From Biomphalaria glabrata (lineage: Eukaryota; Mollusca; Gastropoda; Planorbidae), in contig NC_074726.1 in assembly GCF_947242115.1 (NCBI RefSeq), positions 19,044,325-19,108,324 of the forward strand: 64,000 nt of DNA. The letters are read 5' to 3'. Every line of letters begins with the position of its first letter. Within the stretch, counting starts at the first letter, position 1. Below, piece after piece: positions 48,367-58,589 of this stretch. The notes below the pieces were generated by a model. That model was given only the letters and a program-made list of their open reading frames with translations, did not search any database and was not told where the DNA came from. The position numbers and the translations under genes were made by a program.

Positions 48367-48978
48367 TGCTGAATATAACTGCTATTGTTATTGCTGCTGT
48401 AGATCTAGGGAATCTAGTGTCAAGTGTTATTTTGTTTCTGTAGTGTTGTTGCCTTAGTGACTTAGTCAGCCTTAGTCTGAGTAATAGTAAGGTACTAACT
48501 AAGGTGTTCTTGTTTTAGTTATGGGTTGGTTGTAGTAGTAGACTATTGTAGACCAAGACTAGTTTATTGTAGTGTGTTAGGGTTAGGGTTTAGTGATTTA
48601 GTTAGATAGTTGGTTTTATCAGTTTGTGTTAGATTAGTTGGTTTGGTTAGTTTGTTGGTGTTTGTAGTGGCATAGATTTAGAGGGTTTTAGTTAGTTTCT
48701 GGGTTCAGTTATATATATATATATATATATTATATTTTATTATTGATTTTTTTTTTTGTATCTGTAAATAAAGTTTCATTTTGTCTTCTTTAATTTCAAG
48801 TAAAGTTTCGTTGGTATAGTCTAGTTGTCTGGTTGCTTAGGCGACTCTAGCCCCTTGGTCGTAGACTGAGGTGTCACAGATGAAACCCACCCAGTAGTGC
48901 TAACATCTGCCTACTGTTATAAAATTTAATGTTAAGCAGAGAAAAGGTCTCCACTCAGCGCCTTCTGACCACCTCACA
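48367..48978 (+). repeat. 5' LTR of the gag-only element
   Basis: Begins TGCTGAATATAACTGC, ends CCACCTCACA directly before the primer-binding-like site. It contains a TATATATA tract and AATAAAGTTTCATTTTGTC, a likely poly(A) signal region. TGCTGCTATT-rich sequence just upstream may mean the true LTR begins somewhat earlier. Confidence 0.65.
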
Positions 48979-49169
48979 TTTTTGGTGTCAGAAGTGGGAT
49001 CTGTGCTTGAGTGACCAGACACATATACATATTTTGGGGGGATTAGGATAGATTAGGTTCGCGTTGGAGTTAGGTTTAGGGATTGTAGGAAGTAGTGATA
49101 GTGAAAGTTTATTTTTCCTTTGGCATTTGCTAGAGATGTTAGTAGACTTTAGTTTTGAGTAGTTAGAGT

Positions 49170-50297
49170 AGAATGGACAGCGAAGCAGCAGAAAGAATGC
49201 AGCCGTCTCAGACAGTGATTGTGGTGCCAAGAACGGAGTGAAACATTCGACGCTTCCATGGCGATGGCCCAGCCAGGGAAGTCGAAGAGTTCCTTCAAGA
49301 CATAGAGAGAGCCTGGAAGTCCCAGCACATACAGCAGCCAGATGAGAAGTGTGAGTTCCCGATTTCTCATTTGGGGGAGTCAGTGAAGGCCGAGCTTGGT
49401 TTTTACCCCCAAGCAACAAGGGAGTCTCCAGAGGCACTGACCCAACTGTTACGGTCAGCCTATGGCGAGAGGAGGAGTGTCTCTCAGCATAAGGGAGAAC
49501 TCTACCGCATCAGTAAAAAAAAACGCCCAGGAGAGCTTATTCGCTCCTACTCACACCGGCTACAGCAGTCGTTCAAGGCAGTGGTAGACAGGCAGAGAGC
49601 CCTTTCAGCGACCGCCCTTGATGAAACTGTCTCAAGAGATCATTTTGTGGAAAATCTAAATGACAGAGCTCTTAGGAGAGATTTACTAGAGAGGCTGCTG
49701 GAACGACCACACACTAGCTTTTTGTCCATAAGGGGCATAGCCATCAGATGGGCTGAAGACGAACATGTAACCTCTCAAGCCATACCCAAGGTGACATGCA
49801 ATGAAATTAAAATTGGAGACCAGCTAGCTGCTCTCTCCAAGCAAGTGGAGGAGCTTGCAGCCCAGATTGTGCGCCTACAATTTTCGGGGCCACAGAACTA
49901 TAGCTGTCCCCACTGCAACAACCATCAACCCGATCACGTTAGCGGCAATGTGAGACAGATAACCTCGCAACCGGGTAGGCAACCAAAGCGCACCTTTAGC
50001 CAGAAGAGGCCACTGAGGAAAAACAGGAAGTGCTATACCTGTGGCAAACCTGGCCATCTTACTAGAAATTGCCGGCTGAAGAACAGGTTCCACCAAGGTC
50101 AGCTAGGGAAATCAGGGAACCAAGCTAATCGTCGATACCACCAAAGCAACTGTTCTAAATGTGGTAGCCGGGACCACTTCACCCGAGCTTGCCCTAATGC
50201 AGCAGTGAGCAACATTCAGGTTGCCTCAGTGGAACAACCACAGGCAGTACAACTGCAACCTGCCCCCAAGCCAACAGAATTGTCAGTTGAATCCTAG
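49170..50297 (+). pseudogene. Gag-like region of the gag-only LTR element
   Basis: The longest open part (49371-50297, 308 codons) is a retrotransposon Gag. An N-terminal helical region with the typical ESPEALTQLLRSAYGERRSV and ELIRSYSHRLQQSFKAVV blocks is followed by a basic stretch and two CCHC knuckles, CYTCGKPGHLTRNC and CSKCGSRDHFTRAC. Sequence upstream to about 49170 looks like the missing amino end of the same gene, so the region is broken at least once. It would form the particle shell and bind element RNA. Confidence 0.8.
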
Positions 50298-50329
50298 GCG
50301 ATCCAACACTGCAGTGGTTCACACCCGCA

Positions 50330-50695
50330 GTGGCAGAAATGTTGTCAATGCATGCAGAAATAGCCTCAGCTGACGCTACCCAAAACCATACGGAGGGTGG
50401 TAGGGAAACACACACCTTTCTAGAGTTGCATCAGCCTGAATCCACCCTAAATCCCCAGGATGATACAGAAGGCCAGAGGAAAAGGAACGACCTTCTGAAC
50501 ATTGGATGCAGAGTTCTTGTCGAACAGAGAGTCAGAGGCCAGGGCAGAATGTTCATGCAGTATGAACCCTCCTGTTATGTAATTACTGCGGTACCCAAGA
50601 ATGCTTCTGGCTGGTACATGGTAGAAGCAGAAGATGGCAGTACTTACAGATATGTACGAGAGGAGGAAATGAAGTTTGTTTCCTTGCCTTACTAG
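50330..50695 (+). other. Tail frame of the gag-only element, integrase-C-terminus-like
   Basis: A 121-codon frame whose second half (GCRVLVEQRVRGQGRMFMQY, then WYMVEAEDGSTYRYVREEEM) resembles the small beta-barrel region found after integrase cores in Gypsy pol proteins. That would make the element a pol-lacking derivative of a complete one. The match is by eye only. Confidence 0.4.
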
Positions 50696-50911
50696 CATAA
50701 TTCTTGCATTTGTATTTGTAATTTTTTTTTGTTATTTAATATGTTGATTACATTTCTATTTATCAAGATGTATTAGTTTGTAGTAACTCTATGAGTACAA
50801 GTTATCTACATGTGTTTTTAAAAGCTTTTTTAAAGCTTAGTAGTTGCTGTACCTATTTGAGAATGTACAGAATCAAGAGTACTTTTTTGTGTTTTTAGCT
50901 GATGAAGTGTA

Positions 50912-51515
50912 TGCTGAATATAACTGCTATTTTTATTGCTGCTGTAGATCTAGGGAATCTAGTGTCTAGTGTTATTTTGTTTCTGTAGTGTTGTTGTCTT
51001 AGTGGCTTAGTCAGCCTTAGTCAGGTACTAACTAAGGTGTTCTTGTTTTAGTTATGGGTTTGTTGTAGTAGTAGAATATTGTCGATCTAGACTAGTTTAT
51101 TGTAGTGTGTTAGTGTAGATCTAGGTCTAGTGTAGTAGTTGTAGTGATTTAGTTAGGTAGTTGGTTTTATCAGTTTGGGTTAGATAGTTGGTTTGTTTAG
51201 TTTGTTGGTGTTGGTAGTGTCGTAGATTTAGATGGTTTTAGTTAGTTGTGCTGGGTTCAGTTGTAGTGGTTAGTGTATATATTATATTTTATCATTGGTT
51301 TATTTTTTATGTAAATAAAGTTTCATTTTGTCTTATTTAATTTCAAGTAAAGTTTCGTTGGTGCTTCATTTAGTCTAGGTTAGTATGTCTGGTTGCTTAG
51401 GCGACTCTAGCCCCTTGGTCGTAAACTGAGGTGTCACAGATTGAGCCCACCCATTAGCGCTAACATCTGCCTACTGTTAATAACTTAATGTTGAGCAGAG
51501 AAATGGTCTCACTCT
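50912..51515 (+). repeat. 3' LTR of the gag-only element
   Basis: Matches the 5' LTR from TGCTGAATATAACTGC through AATAAAGTTTCATTTTGTC and GGTTGCTTAGGCGACTCTAG to about 51515. Divergence includes several indels. Confidence 0.65.
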
Positions 51516-51519
51516 GGTG

Positions 51520-51870
51520 TCAATGTCGGTTTGGACGACGCAGGGCATGAGATTTGCCAATGGGAAGAAAACCTCCACGGAAAATTTCCGGCTTAATTAC
51601 ATAGGGACAACATCGACAAGGCTGCTTCCTTAACATGGCTCAAAGCAGGTCATCTCTACCCTGAAACAGAAGGCTTTGTTACAGCAATACAGGACAGAGT
51701 AATCAGGACAAAAAATTACGAGAAGCATATCCTGAAACTCAATGTTGTCGACAAATGCCGAAAATGTGGAAAATTCCTCAGGGGAAACTGCTAAAGGGAC
51801 TACGTTGAATTTTGTTTCTCTTTAGCGAAACTTGACCTTGGCAGCGCCAGAGAATGACTATTCGTTCGTT
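51520..51870 (+). mobile_element. LINE ORF2 C-terminal fragment, family C
   Basis: The plus-strand translation contains [40 protein letters not shown] and [16 protein letters not shown], a pattern seen near the C-terminus of many invertebrate LINE reverse transcriptases (a WL..G.L..ETEG block and a Cys-rich end). It directly abuts the right LTR of the gag-only element. It is only about 350 bp long and has stops. Confidence 0.6.
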
Positions 51871-51879
51871 TCTAACATA

Positions 51880-52480
51880 ATAATAATAATCATCATTATT
51901 GACCCTAAAGAAATTTGTCTTACAACTTGTGCATTACACAAACGAAAACATTATAACTAGGTATAAAGGTATAAAAATGTACATTCACACAAGACTCGCT
52001 CATAATTCACATGGGAAAAGTTTATATTAGATTGTGACACTTCTACAAGGTAGTTAGGGAGAGGGAGCTCACCATATCATATTATTCAGTGATGCCCAAA
52101 ATATCCCCCTCTCCACCCCCACCCCCTCCAAAGGTAGAAAAAAAGTATCATTATCTATGTTAGGGCCCTCAATTTTTCTCTGATGAATTGGCATCAAGAC
52201 CTTAAACACTTCGATATAAAATCTACCAGGAAAATTGAACGGATATTTACTTTTTTATGTAACATTGTAATAAGCCAACATATTTGTTACATAAAGAAAG
52301 TATATGGCTTTGAAAAAACATCAATAAATAGACATCATTATGAAACAAATATAGCGGTGGTCAAGCTAGCTCCAATGTTGCTCACGTTTTAAGTAGAGGA
52401 TCGAAGCCATTTTTCGACGCGTAATAAAAAAAAATGGAACTTTAAATATCACATTAATATCACAATGTTATATCAAATAC
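51880..52480. other. AT-rich stretch without supported features
   Basis: A 69-codon frame at 52183-52392 is not recognised. A C-rich CCCCCTCTCCACCCCCACCC run lies near 52107. Nothing else is supported. Confidence 0.4.
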
Positions 52481-52484
52481 ACGC

Positions 52485-53650
52485 ATAGTTAACACAGGGG
52501 CTCCCCAGGGGGCTGTGACATCGCCATTGTGGTTCATTTTGTACATCAATGATTTTCAATATAATAAAATCCACAAAATTCGCTGATGATGCGGCTCTTC
52601 TTGCCCTCCTCTCAGAGAGTTCTGACGTAAAGAGTATTTCAGAGAAATAAAACACATTGAAATATACTGTACAGATAATTTTTTTATTATTAAATGTAAA
52701 AAAAAACAAAGAAATGATAATCGACTTTCGTGGGGAAAAGAAGGAAAATGATATTGTTTCTGTAGCTGGAGAGACTATTGAAATAGTGCAAACCTTTAAA
52801 TACCTTGGTACTATCCTAGACAATAAACTAAATTTTACTGCAAATACTGATTATATCAGCAAAAAAGGGCAGCAAAGATTACGATTACTGAGAAAACTGT
52901 CCTCGTTTAATGTTAGCGAAAAGGCCTTAAAAAATAAAGGTAAAGTTCCCCTTTCAGACCTTGTGGTCTATAGGGCAGATGATGTAAAGGTCATCTTATT
53001 CTGTGGCCTACGGTTAACGAGGGTGTCATGTGGCCAGCACAACGACCAACCGCCTTTACTTTTTCCCAACATTAGTCTTCACCAGGATTCGAACCCCGGA
53101 CCCCAGTTCGGAAGTAAAGTGCTTTACCGCTCAGCCACTGCGCCTCCAAAAAGGCCTTGGCTATGTTTTATCACGCTCATATCTGCAATATCTTAAGTTT
53201 CAATATCACTGCCTGGTATGGCAATCTCAGCATTAAAAATAAAAATAAACTTTATAGAATCCTAAATGCTGCTGGTAAAATCATTGGCATAAAACAAACC
53301 CCATTTGGGCAGTTGTTTGAGACAAACATCTATAAAAAAAAAAAAAGCTAACAAGATCCTCGAAATAAAGAATCACCCTTTGTGTCAGGATTTTGTGATT
53401 TTACCATCACAAAAGAGATACAAGACACCGATAGCAAAGACAGACACAATCACAAACACTCTTTTGTTCCCCTGGCAATCAGATCATCAAATAAGAACAA
53501 TCTGATATAAACTTTATCACATGTAAATTATGAGTGAGTCTGGTGTGAATGTACACTTTTTTCTTATCGTTATAGGCTAATGTTTTTTGTTTGGTGTAAT
53601 GCACAAATTCTAAGACAAAGTTCCATACGGACAATAAAGATTATTATTAT
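52485..53650 (+). mobile_element. LINE of the Rex1/Babar-CR1 type, 5'-truncated, split by a SINE
   Basis: Reverse-transcriptase pieces appear in order: GAPQGAVTSPLWFILYINDF near 52500 (before a small disruption), KFADDAALLALL near 52575 (the FADD catalytic block), and VDFRGEKKEND-like sequence with TFKYLGTILDNKLNFTANTD and KKGQQRLRLLRKLSSFNV at 52657-52925. After the SINE come YHAHICNILSFNITAWYGNL and NKLYRILNAAGKIIG. Several shifts and stops are present, so it is inactive. The 3' part ends with ATTATTATTATTG. The YLG...KKGQ...LRKL.SFNV signature is typical of Rex1/CR1-like LINEs. Confidence 0.8.
52929..53148 (-). mobile_element. tRNA-derived SINE (same family as in the satellite), with target duplication
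   Basis: On the minus strand it begins GGAGGCGCAGTGGCTGAGCG (A box), has GGTCCGGGGTTCGAATCCTG (B box), then GGGCAAAAAGTAAAG-type body sequence, and ends in a CCTTTATTTTTT tail. AAAAGGCCTT flanks it on both sides (52919-52928 and 53149-53158), a 10-bp target duplication inside the Rex1-like LINE. Confidence 0.92.
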
Positions 53651-53729
53651 TGTAACATTTCGGTAATGTGGCCCGCGACACGAGTGTCGGAAATTAAAAT
53701 GGTCCGCTGGACGAATTAGGTTGGGCACA

Positions 53730-54047
53730 TAGACATAAATAAATATAGACTGGCCGAAGGAAGTAACTTCATGTAACTTGAAAAAATGTATATCCATTGT
53801 ATTCGAATTTCCGAATTATGAAAAATTGCATGATCTTCATTCTTAGAGATTAAACAAAACTACACTGCCTCCTTATTTACAATATATATATATGGGTGTG
53901 TGGCTGAAATAGCTATGAATACTTAACTTTTATACTGCTCATAAATGCTGTATAATATAATAAAGTACACAAAATTGCAAGTCACAAATTTTCGTTTCAT
54001 AAAACTCTTTAATCGACCAGTCTATATTTAGATCTATTTATGTCTAT
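53730..54047. repeat. Imperfect inverted repeat, ~28-bp arms, ~260-bp loop
   Basis: The left arm ATAGACATAAATAAATATAG with ACTGGCCG (53730-53757) is the reverse complement, with a small gap, of CGACCAGTCTATATTTA and ATTTATGTCTAT at 54014-54047. It may be a MITE or a chance hairpin; no target duplication was found. Confidence 0.5.
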
Positions 54048-54664
54048 CATAGTCTATGGTTGGGCATCACAGATATCTATATATCTACTTGAACTAAGGC
54101 CCAAACCCAAGATCCCCTTAAATTGTTACATCACTGATGAAGGAATCTAACACTGATCTATATACAAATCTTTGATTGACACATGCGGGAATTTCCTTTT
54201 TAGTGTCTGTTATATTTAGATCTCAAGGGGAAGTTTTATACAGAAAGTAGATCATATCTTAGAGTGTAACTGTAAGTAGTGACTAGACTTCTAGATAGTG
54301 TAAGTCGCAGAAGTAACTAGATCTAGATCTACTAGAAGAGAGAAGTTCAAGAACAGCTGAGCTAGCGTAGAGGATCAGATCACATTGATAATTGATTTGA
54401 ATTGATTGATCACATGATAATCTAGAGTCTAGATTAGTCACAATTAGTGACATCATTAGTCTATTAAGTCTAGTCTAGATCTATAAAGTTATAAACTAGA
54501 TCTATAAGCTATAAGATATATTGATCTATAATCTATATATAAGTATAGTATAATATTATAATCTATACTATACATTTAATACATATAATAATATAATCAT
54601 TTTAATTTTAATGTGATATATTTAAGAATCTAGATTTAGATTAGATTATCATGAGATCTGTTTG

Positions 54665-54846
54665 TTAAAATGTTTTACATGTTTCATTTGTTTCGGATAT
54701 TCCTTCAGAGTTGAAGATAGTGTACTTCCTAGTCCAAACCTCCTGCAGGATGATGGTGGATTGGAGAGGGCAGGGTTTGAACCCGGTACCCTCAATAAAT
54801 CCAAATGACAGTCCAGTGCGCAAACCGCACAACCAGGCAGCCATCC
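54665..54846 (-). mobile_element. tRNA-derived SINE, third family, copy 1
   Basis: On the minus strand: TGGCTGCCTGGTTGTGCGGT head, GGGTTCAAACCCTGCCCTCT B-box region, TCCTGCAGGAGGTTTGGACT, then TCTTCAACTCTGAAGGAATA and a tail ending in CATGTAAAAC. Confidence 0.85.
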
Positions 54847-55399
54847 AATCTATAGATAATAGATCTAGATCTATAATCTACTGATCACATAATCTAGATC
54901 TAGATTAGTGACTAGTCTAGTCTATAACTATAAGAAATTGATCTATAATCTATACATATAAAATATAAATATATAATATATAAGAATCTAGATCTATAAT
55001 CTATCTATAGAATATAGATCTATAATTTATAATCGATATGCCATATACTATATATGTGGTCTATTGCTGAGTGAGTATGGGGTCTAGATTTCCAGATAAT
55101 CTATGCTTCCTTTATCATAAACTTTATGATTATGGATTCTAGATTTAGACCTAGAGTTTAGATCTAATCTAAACTACTTTGAATTAGATCTAGTTCTAGA
55201 TTCTAGAGTCTATCTTATAGATCTAGAATAATTCAATAGGTTATCTAGATCTAAATAGATCTATATAGTCTAGTAGATAGGTCTAGATTTGAATCTGGCT
55301 AGATTATAAATACTATTATAGAACATACATGTAAGATCTAGATTAGATTTATTAGAATTCATTAGATACTAATATCTAATCTATTATACATCTAATATA

Positions 55400-55650
55400 T
55401 AAATATTTTATAGCTCCTCCTTCGTGATTGAAGATGAGCATATTTCTCATTTGCTATGGACTTGAAGGTGATTGCATGGGTGGGTTTGGTTAGTTGCAGA
55501 TAGGCCTGCTTCTTCTCTCAGCTATTTGTTGGTTCGGCGCTCTTTCACCCTAGCCACTCTTCTTGCCTCAAATCTTGAGACTCAGAGACTCACAGCTTCA
55601 CGCCATGAGGAGCGATTGAGAGCTAGTGCTTCCCAGCCGTGAATCATACA
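55400..55650. other. Possible interspersed repeat of unknown type
   Basis: A more GC-rich block (CTCCTCCTTCGTGATTGAAG, then GATTGCATGGGTGGGTTTGG and CAGATAGGCCTGCTTC) stands out sharply in the CTAGAT-rich tract. It looks like an inserted repeat. I cannot name it. Confidence 0.35.
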
Positions 55651-55734
55651 TCTACATCTAGACTCTATTAGCATATTATAGTTACTAATACTAGTATATA
55701 TAATAATTAATATTCTATAAGTAGTAGTTTGATT

Positions 55735-55912
55735 GTAAAATGTTTTTAATGTTCCTTCAGAGTTGACGATAATCAAGCTAGATCTACTTCCTAGTCCAAG
55801 CCTCCTGCAGGATAACATTGGATGGCAGCAGGCACGGTATGAACCCTCAATCATCGAGACAACCGAATGACAGTCCAGCTCGCATACCACATGCTCCCTG
55901 GTCGTGCGGTTT
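55735..55912 (-). mobile_element. tRNA-derived SINE, third family, copy 2 (left arm of an inverted pair)
   Basis: It contains TTCCTTCAGAGTTGACGATA, CTTCCTAGTCCAAGCCTCCT, GCAGGATAACATTGGATG and a right-hand head AATGACAGTCCAGCTCGCAT. It is opposite to the copy that follows. Confidence 0.85.
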
Positions 55913-56075
55913 GCATCTAGACTGTCATTCTGACCTCTCGATGATTCCAGGTTCAAACCCTGTCTGCTCCCATCCCCCATCGTCTTGCAGAATGTTTGGA
56001 CTAGGAAGTAAATTATCTTCAATTCTGATGGAACATCCTAAACATGTAAAACATTTTTTTACACAACCAATCAGT
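55900..56075 (+). mobile_element. tRNA-derived SINE, third family, copy 3 (right arm of an inverted pair)
   Basis: It reads CCCTGGTCGTGCGGTTTGCA, CTAGACTGTCATTCTGACC, CAGGTTCAAACCCTGTCTGC, TTGGACTAGGAAGTAAATTA, TCTTCAATTCTGATGGAACA and a CATGTAAAACATTTTTTTAC tail. The heads of copies 2 and 3 meet at about 55900. Confidence 0.88.
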
Positions 56076-56230
56076 TGTTTGGTCCTAGATTCTAGATCTA
56101 GACTATATCTAGATTTAGAATTTTAGATCTATAGATAGATCTTTACATCTAGACTTAATCTAGACTTCTAGACTGTCTAGAATGTTATGTCTAGACTTAA
56201 TCATATATAAATATGTGTGTGTATGTATAT

Positions 56231-56713
56231 TGTTGTAACTCCAGTGGCGGACTGAAAGGGTTAATGTGTGTGCGGCCTACTGATACACACGACTCAGGCC
56301 AATCACACAGGTCAACGGGTCAATGGCTGTCGATAGACAAGGGACAGTACTGCTAATAACCGTAAGTGTGACCTGTGTTGTGGTCATGTGATCGAGAGCC
56401 TGCACGTACTAGCGACAGTGTGTAACAAAAGACAGTTGAGTCCAGAGCAGCAAGGCATAAGGACGGTGGTACCTTGTGAGTCCTCGAAAATGTAGTTGTA
56501 CAAGCTAGAGAGACTAGTAATGTTTAGTTAGGCAGTTCTGTTAAGTTCAAGAAAGCATTTGAATTTGATGTAGCCAATTGTGTTGAATTGGCTGTCGATG
56601 TATTTGTAATTAAATCACCACTTTGTTACTTGAAGCTCTTGTTGTCAAGTTCTTGTGTTAGATGTGCTGTTGTGTTGTTGTTAAGTAGTGTTTGCAGAAG
56701 GCCTGATTATAAT
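56231..56713 (+). mobile_element. Probable solo LTR of a Gypsy-type element
   Basis: An ~480-bp block, more GC-rich than its surroundings, begins TGTTGTAACTCC and ends CCTGATTATA, roughly inverted termini as in many Gypsy LTRs. It has the expected layout: a GC-richer first half, then AATTAAATCACC and TTGTTACTTGAAGCTC near the end. No internal region or partner LTR is present. The target duplication would be about TATA but cannot be separated from local AT repeats. Confidence 0.5.
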
Positions 56714-56719
56714 ATAATT

Positions 56720-57290
56720 CTAAACTAGATCTCGAGTGTTGTTTGGTTCTGGTGCTGGAATTTTTAGTTCCATTCTAAGCCTTATTTATAGCTTACTGCT
56801 AGATCATATTTACAAAAATATAATTACATCCATTTTCTGCTTGCTTCTTCTTTACTCCACATTCCATACATATATATATATTACACTATTATCCTATTGA
56901 AGTAGTTGAATGTTTCTCTTAAATTCAGTTTCTATTCACTTACTATTTTTCTATGCAATTATCTACTTAGGTAATTTCCAATTAGACATGTGATTGGCTT
57001 TAACTTTGTGCCACAATTCTCTTGGTGAAGTGGTATGCACTCTTGATAGTCATCTCACTAGTCTCAGGATTAAAGTCTGCCTGCTGCTTTTCCCTTTTTT
57101 TCCCTGTGGGAGGTTTTGGGCTAGGGTGTAATAATCTTCAAATCTGAAGGAACATATCAAACATATAAAATCCTATTTGTTTATTATCATGATATTTACA
57201 AATATAATCTAAAGTTTTATATATACTTGTAAAATAATTACTTGTGAATCAATGCATTTTTTAAGTCAGACATTTGATTACTTTATTTAT
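56720..57290. other. AT-rich stretch with a degraded third-family SINE
   Basis: At about 57020-57175 (+) TTGGTGAAGTGGTATGCACT, CCTGTGGGAGGTTTTGGGCT and TCTTCAAATCTGAAGGAACA match the third SINE family but are strongly diverged. The rest is AT-rich without features. Confidence 0.6.
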
Positions 57291-57292
57291 AG

Positions 57293-57408
57293 ATTTTCCA
57301 CCACTAAGGAACACTTTCATGACATTAAAATTTCTTGTGCTTGAAAAGAGAATCATTGTTAAAGGGCGACCTTTAAACCCATTAGTCAAATTCTTGGATT
57401 CACTTTAA
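57293..57408 (+). CDS. Candidate terminal coding exon of an unrecognised host gene
   Basis: An acceptor-like TTTATTTATAG is followed by a frame that, entered after two bases, runs 37 codons to TAA at 57406: FPPLRNTFMTLKFLVLEKRI followed by IVKGRPLNPLVKFLDSL. The composition (mixed charged, Pro and hydrophobic residues) is unlike the surrounding low-complexity DNA. AATAAA occurs at 57813, which would give a 3' UTR of about 400 bp. No upstream exon is found within the window, because 56.2-57.3 kb is filled with repeats. I do not recognise the family. It could be the end of a gene whose other exons lie much further left, a retained pseudogene piece, or chance. Confidence 0.35.
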
Positions 57409-57409
57409 A

Positions 57410-58375
57410 ATGAAATTATAGCTCACCATAGACTTAAGTTCCATTTTCCTTTTATAACATGGTAAGTTGAGTTTTGTATATGATTAAGACATTTATTTGA
57501 TAACTAGTATTATACTTTATGTTTGATTTCAACAGATTTTTTTTGCACCCAAAGTAATGGATTGTTGTTACTAGCCACTCCCACCAGCATTGAAAAAAAA
57601 AGTAGTTGGGCTCATTGTTTACAAATACAATTTATATACACTTCCCTCTCCTGTATTAATTCTATGTTTTGATCTGTTGTCCATGACAAAATTGTCAGCC
57701 ATGTGTTTATAGTTTAATTATTAACTCAATTTAAGTTCAAAGAGAGTGAGACAACAAAATATGTACCTATTATTAGCAATCTCTTTGCATATGTTTATTA
57801 GTGCAGACAGGTAATAAAACATTATATATTTTTTGCTATGGTCTGTATAATTTTGTAGTCAATTCTGCCAGGATTGGCATAACTACCTTGAATTCTATTC
57901 TGATTATTTAATGCTACATTTTTATATCATTTTCAGTTTTCCGAGACATTCTTAAGTTACAAGCTATTGCTTTGAAATGACATTTTAAAAATAAATAATA
58001 TTTCATTCGGTTTACTTAGAGATCTCCTTTTCAACAGAATGTTGTATGAGATTCCCAGGACAAGTCCTTAGTCTAGATGAAACATTTTTATCATAGTCAG
58101 CTATAACATGGATGTCTGGAGGTCGAAAAGAGAGAAGCAAAAACAGGGCCATCTATGTTTAATATGGTGTTCCACTTCTAAGAAGACTTAAAATATGTTG
58201 GTACCAGCTGGGAAAAGTTGCCTATGACTGGTCTCTGTGTAGAGCTCTATTCACTGAACAGTTCAGGAGGACCAAATCTAAGTAGTTTAGTTCATAAACT
58301 ATAAATCTGATAGGTATCTGAATAATTGCTGGACACATACATGTCTAATGTGGCCAAATATGGCCTAGTTATTTA
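57410..58375. other. AT-rich intergenic DNA, no supported gene
   Basis: It includes the possible 3' UTR of the preceding exon up to about 57820. A short GTTGTATGAGATTCCCAGG block at 58040 and a CCTATGACTGGTCTCTGTGT block at 58220 look like transposon debris but cannot be named. Confidence 0.4.
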
Positions 58376-58379
58376 GTAA

Positions 58380-58480
58380 GTGCTCAAACCCTGCCTCCTC
58401 CATCCTGCCTAGTTTGGGTTAGGATGTAATAATCTTCAAATCTGAAGACAGGAACACCAGAACCACGTAAAAAAACAAAC
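58380..58480 (+). mobile_element. Third-family SINE fragment
   Basis: CTCAAACCCTGCCTCCTCCA, TTTGGGTTAGGATGTAATAA and TCTTCAAATCTGAAGACAGG match the middle and tail of the third SINE family; the head is missing. Confidence 0.6.
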
Positions 58481-58589
58481 AAGAAATCTGCTAGATAGCA
58501 GACTCTATTAAAATTGTAAAATATTCTGAGTAGAGACAAAAGGCCTGCTAATATGTCTGTGTGGACAGATTTTGTGTAGGTTATTTGTT

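Larger units (their letters stand above)
48367..51515 (+). mobile_element. Gag-only (non-autonomous) LTR retrotransposon, probably Ty3/Gypsy
   Basis: Two similar direct repeats of about 600 bp (48367-48978 and 50912-51515) flank about 1.9 kb. After the first repeat, TGGTGTCAGAAGTGGGA is a primer-binding-like site. The interior holds a gag-like region with two CCHC knuckles and a tail frame at 50330-50695 that resembles the region after an integrase core. No protease, reverse transcriptase or RNase H is visible. The LTRs differ by many substitutions and indels, so this copy is clearly older than the Gmr1-like one. It is lightly broken. Outer LTR borders and target duplication are not certain. 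Confidence 0.75.
54230..56180. repeat. CTAGAT/AGATCT-rich low-complexity tract
   Basis: For nearly 2 kb the words TCTAGATCTA, AGATCTATAATCTA and CTAGATTAGA occur at very high density in irregular order, interrupted only by three SINE copies. The words are self-complementary or nearly so. A smaller tract of the same kind lies at 45655-45960. There is no fixed period. Confidence 0.8.

Noticed and set aside
52657-53196. 179-codon frame as a single protein
   Set aside because: Its first part is LINE reverse transcriptase and its second part is read through an inserted SINE.
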